DNA of 15,620 nt from UBA9732 sp963606545 (lineage in GTDB: Bacteria > Spirochaetota > Spirochaetia > Sphaerochaetales > Sphaerochaetaceae). The position numbers were made by a program, and so were the translations under genes. Under the pieces are notes generated by a model that saw only the letters and a program-made list of their open reading frames with translations, did not search any database and was not told the DNA's origin. Location of the stretch: the NCBI GenBank assembly GCA_963606545.1, contig CAVCYP010000038.1, forward strand, positions 1 through 15,620, in the 5' to 3' direction. This document shows positions 7,018-12,669 of the stretch, piece after piece (position 1 is the stretch's first letter; each line of letters opens with the position of its first letter).

Positions 7018-7946
7018 ATCAGCCCGATAATCTCCAGACTCTCCGCCTTAGTTAAAATTCTCTCGCTGGACTGCGGGCTTAGATTTCTCTCTGTGGTAAT
7101 ACTTTCTGTGGTAAGGCTGAGCTTATTGTGCGCTATACTTTGCGAGTACTCTTCAGGGGTAAGTCCGCTGTGAAGTTTAAAACTGTTGGAAAAATATTTA
7201 TAATCCGAGAAACCAGTTAGCCTGCAAACATCCATCATTTTATACTTCTGTGTAGATATTAGCTTGCAACCTGCGTGGAACCTAACCAAGTTCACATAGC
7301 TCTGAAAGTTCTGATTAAGCGAAGCTCTCACAAAGTGTGAGAGGTAGTTCATAGTTACACCTTCAAGCTTTGCAAAGTCGCTTAGCTTAATTTTCTCGGC
7401 ATAGTGCTGCTCTACATAGTTTATGAGCCTATTAAGCCTATCGGTCTTTTTCTTTTGGGTGGATAGCTCCTCCGCGCTGAGAGTTTTGGTGGGCATTTTC
7501 TGTAGAATCTCATGCAGGAGCAGATTACACTGCCCGGCACAGAACATCTGGTAAAGTGGTGGCTGGTTAAAGTAGAAACTTGCAATTTCAAGTAGAGTCT
7601 TCTTGATATTAATTATTTGCTGTGGCGTGAGATATTCTTGAGGAAATAAGCTTTCAGTTGTAACCCCACTTGGAATATTTAAGAAGTTGGGCGTCATTTG
7701 CAGGCAGAGAAAAGTTGAAGCCTCTGTCTTTGCATTAAGCTCATGCACAGTCCCAGGCGGGAAGAGAACTATATTGTTTTTGGTGGCATAATAGGTAGAG
7801 TCCTCCACTTTGATATCCAACTTCCCCTCCAAAATCCAAATCAGCTCCCATTCTGGATGCAAATGCGGCGTCCTATACTCCACCTTATTCAAAAAAAGCG
7901 ACATCCCCTGAATCTGTTTATACTGAATTATCTCAACTTTACCCAT
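7005..7946 (-). CDS. AraC-family transcriptional regulator with cupin sensor domain
   Basis: This 313-residue regulator has an N-terminal cupin-like sugar-sensing domain (about 1-110; HLHPEWELIWILEGKLDI and FPPGTVHEL are typical beta-barrel segments). Its C-terminal AraC DNA-binding domain has two helix-turn-helix units (about 173-270; LSDFAKLEGVTMNYLSHFVR and VCRLTGFSDYKYFSNSFKLHSGLTPEEY). A tail of about 40 residues follows the DNA-binding domain, which is longer than usual. It lies convergent to xylB and close to xylA, which carries AraC-style direct repeats upstream, so it is the probable xylose activator; this is inference. The start cannot be further upstream, because a stop codon lies two codons before this ATG. 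No ribosome binding site is present and TATAAT ends 7 bases before the ATG, which suggests a leaderless transcript. Confidence 0.9.
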   Translation of the reverse strand: MGKVEIIQYKQIQGMSLFLNKVEYRTPHLHPEWELIWILEGKLDIKVEDSTYYATKNNIVLFPPGTVHELNAKTEASTFLCLQMTPNFLNIPSGVTTESLFPQEYLTPQQIINIKKTLLEIASFYFNQPPLYQMFCAGQCNLLLHEILQKMPTKTLSAEELSTQKKKTDRLNRLINYVEQHYAEKIKLSDFAKLEGVTMNYLSHFVRASLNQNFQSYVNLVRFHAGCKLISTQKYKMMDVCRLTGFSDYKYFSNSFKLHSGLTPEEYSQSIAHNKLSLTTESITTERNLSPQSSERILTKAESLEIIGLIKAL

Positions 7947-7953
7947 AGCTTAA

Positions 7954-7959
7954 ATTATA
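7954..7959 (-). promoter_or_regulatory. -10 box of the AraC-family gene
   Basis: The minus strand reads TATAAT here, followed by 7 bases and then the ATG of the regulator. The matching -35 position (7977-7982) reads GATAAT, a poor match, so the promoter may need an activator. Confidence 0.45.
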
Positions 7960-7978
7960 CCCCAATCCCGATATTTAT

Positions 7979-8086
7979 TATCCCTCTTTTGCTATTGTTT
8001 TAGCTCTATTTGTCTCTGTTGCCAGAAGCACATCCTCAAAGGCGTAGCCGCCGGCGCGGTTAAGGGCTGATAATTTCTTTATCTAG
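7979..8086 (-). pseudogene. Possible remnant of a minus-strand reading frame
   Basis: Between the AraC gene and the nuclease-like gene, the minus strand has an open stretch ending in two TAA codons that reads ALNRAGGYAFEDVLLATE and onwards for 34 codons. It has no start codon or ribosome binding site. The codon pattern looks protein-like and the DNA is richer in G and C than its surroundings. It could be the 3' end of a gene cut off at the edge of the accessory block. I do not recognise the family, and chance is possible. I see nothing else firm in 7947-8237 except the sites listed separately. Confidence 0.2.
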
Positions 8087-8107
8087 GTCCTGGTTTGTCG
8101 CAAAAGC

Positions 8108-8118
8108 CCACAAAATTG
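8108..8118 (+). repeat. Left copy of 11-base direct repeat flanking the accessory block
   Basis: CCACAAAATTG occurs here and again at 12358-12368, so the pair brackets the nuclease, ClpP, VirD4-like and unknown genes. Exact 11-base matches are common by chance in a window this long, so this is only a candidate boundary. Confidence 0.25.
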
Positions 8119-8192
8119 TAGTTTTGAGACAAAAACCGTCGCAAAATAAAAAAACAACGGCCTTTTGGAACAGTTGTTAGTATTTTTAACTT

Positions 8193-8232
8193 GCCTCCTG
8201 GCTAATTTCATGTCACCTTTAACTTAGGAGGC
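8193..8232 (+). promoter_or_regulatory. Inverted repeat that can mask the ribosome binding site of the nuclease-like gene
   Basis: GCCTCCT (8193-8199) is perfectly complementary to AGGAGGC (8226-8232), the ribosome binding site 5 bases before the ATG at 8238. The arms are 26 bases apart, and two G-T pairs can extend the stem inward. In mRNA this would hide the site and lower translation. Confidence 0.5.
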
Positions 8233-8237
8233 TGCCA

Positions 8238-9038
8238 ATGAAGGAGCAAATTAGAAGATTGATACAGATTTCCCGATACTCAAATTCCGTAATGCAACAG
8301 ATTGCCCAACGGCAAGCCTCTGCACCAGAGGGAAAGCTTGAAATAACGAAAAGTTCTGGAGGATTGCGTTTTTTTCAATACATTGATAATAGCACCCCAC
8401 GCAAATACCTCAACAAAAGCCAAACTCCACTAATTGCAGCACTCGCACAAAAGCGCTATGACCAACAAGCCTACGATGCAATAAAGTCTAGAAAAGAGGT
8501 AATGGACCAGTGCATAACAAAACTAAATACTGCGGAGGCAAAATTCAATTTAACCAAAATTTATGAGGAGTTCCCAGCAGAGCTCAAACCCTTAATCAAG
8601 CCAATCCAAAGCTTTGATGCAGAATATGCAAGAAGATGGCAAGCTATGGTACACGAAAAATCGGATTATCCAATGGACCTTATATTTAAAACAAAAAGAG
8701 GGGAGTATGTACGCTCCAAAAGTGAGCTGATTATTGCCAATAAACTCTTTGACGCTGGAATTCCTTATCACTATGAAGCAGCATTCATAAGCAAGAAACG
8801 GATAATTTGTTATCCGGATTTTCTGGTGTTAAATCCTCGTACCAAAAAGGAATACTACTGGGAACACTTTGGCAGAATGAGTGATCCCAGATACTTGGAA
8901 CAAACACTATGTAAACTTGAAAAATATGCCAGACATGGGGTAACTTCTGGCAACAATCTCATTACAACCTTTGAAAGCGAAGCACACCCCATGAACACTG
9001 AACACCTTGAGAATATAATCAAAATCCTCTTGAAATAA
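8238..9038 (+). CDS. PD-(D/E)XK nuclease-like protein of unknown role
   Basis: This 266-residue protein has a mostly helical N-terminal region (about 1-145). Its C-terminal segment looks like the restriction-endonuclease-like fold: RSKSELIIANKL with E163, a strand with YPDF (D194), and YYWEHFGRM with E209 and H210, followed by KLEKYARHG. The spacing is that of E...PD...ExH nuclease cores seen in DNA repair and helicase-associated enzymes. It has no helicase part and no recognised DNA-recognition domain. The start has a strong AGGAGG ribosome binding site that an upstream inverted repeat can mask. The gene faces the ClpP-like gene with one base between stop codons. Nuclease activity is an inference from motifs, and the partner is unknown. 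Confidence 0.7.
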   Translation: MKEQIRRLIQISRYSNSVMQQIAQRQASAPEGKLEITKSSGGLRFFQYIDNSTPRKYLNKSQTPLIAALAQKRYDQQAYDAIKSRKEVMDQCITKLNTAEAKFNLTKIYEEFPAELKPLIKPIQSFDAEYARRWQAMVHEKSDYPMDLIFKTKRGEYVRSKSELIIANKLFDAGIPYHYEAAFISKKRIICYPDFLVLNPRTKKEYYWEHFGRMSDPRYLEQTLCKLEKYARHGVTSGNNLITTFESEAHPMNTEHLENIIKILLK

Positions 9039-9039
9039 C

Positions 9040-9624
9040 CTATTTATGCTTTTCAATAATCTTGTCTACAATGCCGTAGGCAAGGGCCTCGTGGCTGGAG
9101 AGGGTGTAGTCCCTCTCGCAGTCTTGGATGACCTTTTCAAGGCTCTGGCCAGTGTGTTCTGCAATCAGCTTTGACAGAGCCTGCTTTCTCTTAGTAAGGG
9201 TTGCCGAGAAGATTTCAATGTCACTTGCCTGCATAAGACCATTTCCAAGACCGGCGAGAATCTGGTGAATCAGTACGTAAGAATGGGGTAGAATTTCCCG
9301 TTTCCCCTTGGTGCCACACATCAGAATTAAAGCACCCATGCTGGCGGCCATGCCAACACAAATTGTTCTAACATCACAACTTATAGTGGACATAGTGTCA
9401 ATAATTGATAGGCCGGCAGTCACGTCTCCACCAGGGGAGTTAATGTAGACAGTGATATCGGACTCACTGTCCTCTTTTTCCATTTGCAGTATTGATAAAT
9501 TGAAGCCCACAGCAAGTTTGCTGGTTATTGCGTCATTGATATAAATAATTCTCTGTTCGTTCAACACGACAAGCCCTTCAGCCCAAAGGTTTCCAAAAAT
9601 GAAGTTTTCTTTTTCGTTCTGCAT
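9040..9624 (-). CDS. ClpP-like serine protease, last gene of the VirD4-like operon
   Basis: This 194-residue protein belongs to the ClpP (S14) peptidase family. The Ser-His-Asp triad is intact: S95 in GMAASMGA, H120 in SYVLIHQ and D172 in the ERDYTL segment. The oxyanion region INSPGGDVTAGLSI (61-74) and HTGQSLEKVIQDCERD also match the family. The N-terminus lacks the YDIYSRLLKDRIIFLG segment common in housekeeping ClpP, and a 3-residue insertion lies in the handle region (about 122-135). It is therefore likely a divergent accessory paralogue. The ribosome binding site AAGGAG precedes the ATG, and 23 bases separate it from the VirD4-like gene, so the two are co-transcribed. No Clp ATPase is encoded nearby. 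What feeds substrates to it is the open question. Confidence 0.9.
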   Translation of the reverse strand: MQNEKENFIFGNLWAEGLVVLNEQRIIYINDAITSKLAVGFNLSILQMEKEDSESDITVYINSPGGDVTAGLSIIDTMSTISCDVRTICVGMAASMGALILMCGTKGKREILPHSYVLIHQILAGLGNGLMQASDIEIFSATLTKRKQALSKLIAEHTGQSLEKVIQDCERDYTLSSHEALAYGIVDKIIEKHK

Positions 9625-9647
9625 ATAAGATCTCCTTGCTAAATTAA

Positions 9648-11429
9648 TTAAAATAACTGGTCAGAATCCAAATCATCAAATTCATCGGGCTCAGAAATAC
9701 AATCCTTCAAGTAGGTAGTTGCCTCAAACGCTTCAACCCGATATTTACTAGCAAGAGCTCGCAAGCATTGCTTAAGCAATCTGTTTTGAATCTGCAGCTC
9801 TGAAGAATCTTCTAGTTCCAGCTCTGGCTTTTTCAACAAATCCTGCATGAACGCCAAGATTTCATTTGTTAGGTATATAGAATTTCTTCTGACAATATTT
9901 TTAGCGTCGTCAGCATGAGAATCTTCTTTCGTAATTTCTCCTGAAAACACTTTCCAAATATTAAGCGGTTTATCTAGGAGAGCCTGATTCTCCGGTGGTG
10001 TGCAGAAACTCTCGCTTAAAGCTTCTCCAAAATCGACTTTCGTGTAATCTGGAAACTTGCTATGTTTAGGATTGCAACTTCTGACATAGATGAAGGCTTC
10101 TCCCACTTCAAGACATTGAAGATCATTTATGGAAATTAAGGGCCTAGAGATTCCTGTGTAGGCCTCTGTGTAAAGTCCACTAAGTTCCATAAGTTCTTTT
10201 AAGAAGGTAACATTTCTGCAACCCATGAAAATTAGGTTTGGACAGTTGGAGTACACAATGGAGGAAGCAGCATCTCCGTACTGAAGACGTAGCTGTTCTA
10301 TGTCTTGAACCACCAAGAAAAATCGGATTCCTCTACTTCTGGAAGAAGTCAGCATGCTGGAAATGTTGGGCATTCTGGTGAAGTTTGCGAACTCGTCAAG
10401 GATGAAGTTTACTTTGTTGGGTAGGGTGCCGCCGTTGGTAAAAGCTAGGTCTATAAGTACCGAGTAAATCTGGCTTACAAAAAGAGTTGCAAGAGGGTAG
10501 AGGGTGAGAAGCTCGTCCGGCAAAAGGATGTAGAGTGCAATGCTTTTTTGGCCTAGAGAGCGGATATCAAAGTCAGTTTTGGAGAAGAGGAATTTGATGC
10601 TTTCTTGCCTAGTGTACATGTTTACTATGGAAAGCATTGTAGTAGAGATGCAGGACATGGTAGTTGGATGGTTCACGCATACCGTACTGGCAAAATTTTG
10701 CCTAATGAGAGAGTCGGCTGGGAGGCATTCATAAAAGCATATGAAATGGTCATTTTCTGAATAGTCCTCATCCTCCGTAGAGCTGGAATTGTTATCTAAA
10801 TTCTTGCATAGAGAAGACATAATATCATTGCAGGCAAGGGCAAGATTTCTAAAATTCAACGAGCCCTCCGGCGCATAATCCAAGATTGTCAGCGCGGTAG
10901 CCTTGATAAACTGCTTGCTCACCGTCTCCCAATACTTGTCTTTTGAAGACTCTATACAAGTTGCCATCTGGTCAATGATTTCATCCAACATAATCAGCCC
11001 CTTATCCCGCATATTTTCGTCCTCAGATTTGTACATGGTCTCAATCAACTCCAACGGATTCCACCTATCCCCATTTCTGGGTTCACGCATATTGAGCACC
11101 CTAATTTCGTACCCCTTGGCCTTCAGCCCCTGCGACGTCTTCTGGTACAGCTCGCCCTTTGGGTCCGATATAATCATAGACTCCCCCGTCTTCCCAATTA
11201 GCTTGATAGCCGGCACAATCAGCCTACGCGTTTTCCCGCACCCGGTATCGCCAACTATAATTGTGTGCTGCTCTTTGCGGGTGCTTGCATACCGATTTTC
11301 CCCAAGATAATCCAAGGGAATTCCCGTATACTCAAGTTTATCGGCTGTGGCATCCACTGTGACACTATGGGCGAGAAAAGCATCTTCAGTTAAAAAATCG
11401 GCGCCTTTTGCTAAAATTCGTTTTTCCAT
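9648..11429 (-). CDS. VirD4/TraG-like ATPase without membrane anchor
   Basis: This 593-residue P-loop ATPase is related to conjugative coupling proteins, which pump DNA or protein as hexamers. Visible motifs are Walker A GDTGCGKT (60-67), SDPKGELY (88-95), RWNPLELIE (122-130), Walker B VNFILDEF with D345 and E346 (340-347), SRSRG (363-367) and VVQD (373-376). Family members normally start with two membrane helices; here Walker A begins at residue 60 and no hydrophobic helix precedes it, so the protein looks soluble. The C-terminus ends in an acidic tail (EPDEFDDLDSDQLF). AAGGAGG lies 5 bases before the ATG and overlaps the upstream stop codon. No relaxase or secretion channel gene is present. 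It may be a leftover or recruited motor; I found no I/L-G-F/L tripeptide that would suggest docking to ClpP. Confidence 0.88.
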   Translation of the reverse strand: MEKRILAKGADFLTEDAFLAHSVTVDATADKLEYTGIPLDYLGENRYASTRKEQHTIIVGDTGCGKTRRLIVPAIKLIGKTGESMIISDPKGELYQKTSQGLKAKGYEIRVLNMREPRNGDRWNPLELIETMYKSEDENMRDKGLIMLDEIIDQMATCIESSKDKYWETVSKQFIKATALTILDYAPEGSLNFRNLALACNDIMSSLCKNLDNNSSSTEDEDYSENDHFICFYECLPADSLIRQNFASTVCVNHPTTMSCISTTMLSIVNMYTRQESIKFLFSKTDFDIRSLGQKSIALYILLPDELLTLYPLATLFVSQIYSVLIDLAFTNGGTLPNKVNFILDEFANFTRMPNISSMLTSSRSRGIRFFLVVQDIEQLRLQYGDAASSIVYSNCPNLIFMGCRNVTFLKELMELSGLYTEAYTGISRPLISINDLQCLEVGEAFIYVRSCNPKHSKFPDYTKVDFGEALSESFCTPPENQALLDKPLNIWKVFSGEITKEDSHADDAKNIVRRNSIYLTNEILAFMQDLLKKPELELEDSSELQIQNRLLKQCLRALASKYRVEAFEATTYLKDCISEPDEFDDLDSDQLF

Positions 11430-11438
11430 ATTGCCTCC

Positions 11439-11921
11439 TTAATAACCAAAGCTTCTCTCAGCTTTCTGAGCTTTGGCTGTGATAGCTAACTCCATTTGAA
11501 ATGAGGAATTAACTAGTGGGCGAGAGCTGGATCTAAAAAGCTTGAAAAGCTTTTTACTGAAGTTATCAGCAATGCTTTTAGTATCGGTATAGGCAAAGAG
11601 GATGAAGTGGATGTTGGGGTTTTCTTCCGTGTAATCACGCAGTTTAGTTAGCATGGTGTTGGAGGGGATATCTAGGTAGTCCGTGAGGTTGACGGCAAAG
11701 AGGCCGTTGAAGGTATGTGAGAACTTCTTCACTCTAAAGGGCGACTGAAAGAAGTCATTAAAGGCGTCCTGATCATCTTTTTTCTCTACTGGATAGCAGA
11801 GCTGGACCATTGGCTCCTGATTTTTGTTAAGTTTGTCATTTTCGTCCTTAAGATAAAGGGCGAACTTGTCCGCCTGGCTCTGACATAGGCAGGCCAGTTC
11901 AATTTCTGAATTCTTGCGCAT
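11439..11921 (-). CDS. Unknown 160-residue protein, first gene of the VirD4-like/ClpP operon
   Basis: I do not recognise this protein. It is soluble, with no signal peptide or membrane helix, and is rich in charged residues. The middle (about 70-115) alternates hydrophobic strands and polar turns (FNGLFAVNLTDYLDI, then NIHFILFAYTD), which resembles part of a P-loop-type alpha/beta fold, but there is no Walker A. The C-terminal third (about 116-160) is basic. A GGAG ribosome binding site precedes the ATG, and the stop codon TAA overlaps the ribosome binding site of the VirD4-like gene, 9 bases before its start, so the genes are coupled. About 420 bases of structured leader precede it. A role with the ATPase is likely from position only. 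Confidence 0.75.
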   Translation of the reverse strand: MRKNSEIELACLCQSQADKFALYLKDENDKLNKNQEPMVQLCYPVEKKDDQDAFNDFFQSPFRVKKFSHTFNGLFAVNLTDYLDIPSNTMLTKLRDYTEENPNIHFILFAYTDTKSIADNFSKKLFKLFRSSSRPLVNSSFQMELAITAKAQKAERSFGY

Positions 11922-11940
11922 AGTGCTGCTCCAAATTACA

Positions 11941-11989
11941 CCTCTCTGGTAAGAGGGACGACAAGATAAGAGAATAAGCTAAAAGCTTA
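11941..11989 (-). other. Two small hairpins in the leader just before the operon
   Basis: On the minus strand TAAGCT-TTT-AGCTTA (11975-11989) is a 6-base stem with a 3-base loop. Nearer the gene CCTCT-TACCAG-AGAGG (11941-11956) forms a 5-base stem ahead of the GGAG ribosome binding site. Neither is followed by a run of T. The AT-rich stretch 11990-12090 holds no further gene. Confidence 0.4.
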
Positions 11990-12094
11990 CCCTTAACCGA
12001 ATTAAGAAATTAAAGTAGTAATGAAATAGTAATAAATTGAAATAAACGCTAAAAACTTAAACTCAAACTCAAAACAAAAAACCCTAAACTTACA

Positions 12095-12345
12095 TTAAAC
12101 AGTTCATCGTGCGATATCTCACGTAACTGCCCACACAAACTTCCACACAGTGCCTGCGGCCCGCCAATGCTTAAGTGGAACGAATTTGCGTGTCCTGCTA
12201 ACCACTTCAAACAAGAATCTCAAACTTCAAACGGCAATCCAGTGTTGTACATCACTCAGATTGTCCCATACAAAGCCAGCAATGGTACCTGGACCTTCCC
12301 TCTATCGCGACACGAGGGCTGAATCTCCGTATGGCCAAACAACTT
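12095..12345 (-). ncRNA. Candidate structured RNA or leader element upstream of the operon
   Basis: A strong promoter (12352-12380) would start a minus-strand RNA near 12345. The sequence can form a multibranch domain closed by CCATAC (12266-12271) and GTATGG (12329-12334), enclosing CCCTC/GAGGG (12298-12302 and 12314-12318) and CCAG/CTGG (12276-12279 and 12289-12292). Next come CAATC-c-AGTG/CACT-ca-GATTG (12235-12263), AAGTGG/CCACTT (12173-12178 and 12202-12207) and a long hairpin with arms CAGTT, CGTG and GAT (12100-12129), followed by TTTAATG on the minus strand. The last could act as a weak terminator. It matches no RNA family I can name. The region also reads open in several frames on both strands, so coding is not excluded but has no start-site support. 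Confidence 0.45.
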
Positions 12346-12351
12346 ATCAAT

Positions 12352-12380
12352 AGTATACCACAAAATTGCAAAAAAGTCAA
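12352..12380 (-). promoter_or_regulatory. Strong minus-strand promoter for the structured leader and VirD4-like/ClpP operon
   Basis: On the minus strand TTGACT (12380-12375), a 17-base spacer and TATACT (12357-12352) match the sigma-70 consensus at 5 of 6 bases in each box. Transcription would start near 12345, exactly where the folded region begins. Confidence 0.7.
12358..12368 (+). repeat. Right copy of 11-base direct repeat flanking the accessory block
   Basis: CCACAAAATTG matches 8108-8118. This copy lies inside the spacer of the minus-strand promoter. It is a candidate boundary only. Confidence 0.25.
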
Positions 12381-12431
12381 GATGATGGTAAAGGTAGAAG
12401 TGCAGACAATAAAATAAAGGCTCATCAGGAA

Positions 12432-12513
12432 TATTCCTTTTTTTACTATTTTTTAGTTAAAAAGGAATAATTTGTTCCTTTTTGTTCTAATTTTTGATGA
12501 AAAAGGAACAAAT
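12432..12513. promoter_or_regulatory. Array of four alternating AAAAAGGAA arms between divergent promoters
   Basis: TATTCCTTTTT (12432-12442) pairs with AAAAAGGAATA (12459-12469), 11 bases with a 16-base gap. ATTTGTTCCTTTTT (12470-12483) pairs with AAAAAGGAACAAAT (12500-12513), 14 bases with the same 16-base gap. The inner arms can also pair with each other across 7 bases. The array sits between the minus-strand promoter (12352-12380) and the plus-strand promoter (12559-12586). This fits tandem operators for a dimeric regulator, or alternative RNA hairpins on read-through transcripts. Confidence 0.6.
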
Positions 12514-12558
12514 AACTTTTCCCATAGAAAAGTGGAAAAAAATTTCAAAAAACAAAAA

Positions 12559-12586
12559 TTGACATATGGTGAAAACATGGTACACT
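12559..12586 (+). promoter_or_regulatory. Promoter of the alpha/beta hydrolase-membrane gene
   Basis: TTGACA (12559-12564), a 16-base spacer and TACACT (12581-12586) give a perfect -35 and a fair -10. Transcription would start near 12593, leaving a leader of about 77 bases. Confidence 0.7.
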
Positions 12587-12669
12587 GGTAAGGCCAAGTA
12601 ATAATTTCCTTAAGACGCCCTGGTACAAAAAAAGAAGGCTTTGAGGAGCCGTCAAAAAAAGGAGTCTGT

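Noticed and set aside
7743..8003. An 86-codon plus-strand frame over the AraC gene start
   Set aside because: It is a shadow of the AraC-family gene, which has clear domain motifs on the other strand.
8097..8146. GTCGCAAAA direct repeat at 8097-8105 and 8138-8146
   Set aside because: It is nine bases long, in AT-rich intergenic DNA, with nothing inserted between the copies; likely chance.
9648..11429. Reading the block as a complete conjugative element
   Set aside because: Only the coupling-type ATPase is present; no relaxase, channel ATPase, oriT-like site, integrase or transposase can be seen.
12150..12353. A 67-codon open frame starting at GTG on the plus strand inside the structured region
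   Set aside because: Several frames are open here at once on both strands, there is no ribosome binding site, and the start is a GTG. The hairpins and the minus-strand promoter explain the region better.
12432..12513. CRISPR-like array
   Set aside because: The arms alternate in orientation, are only 9-14 bases long and have no cas genes nearby.
12636..12659. Minus-strand terminator from GGCT/AGCC followed by T-rich DNA
   Set aside because: The stem is only four bases and no minus-strand gene ends just upstream of it.
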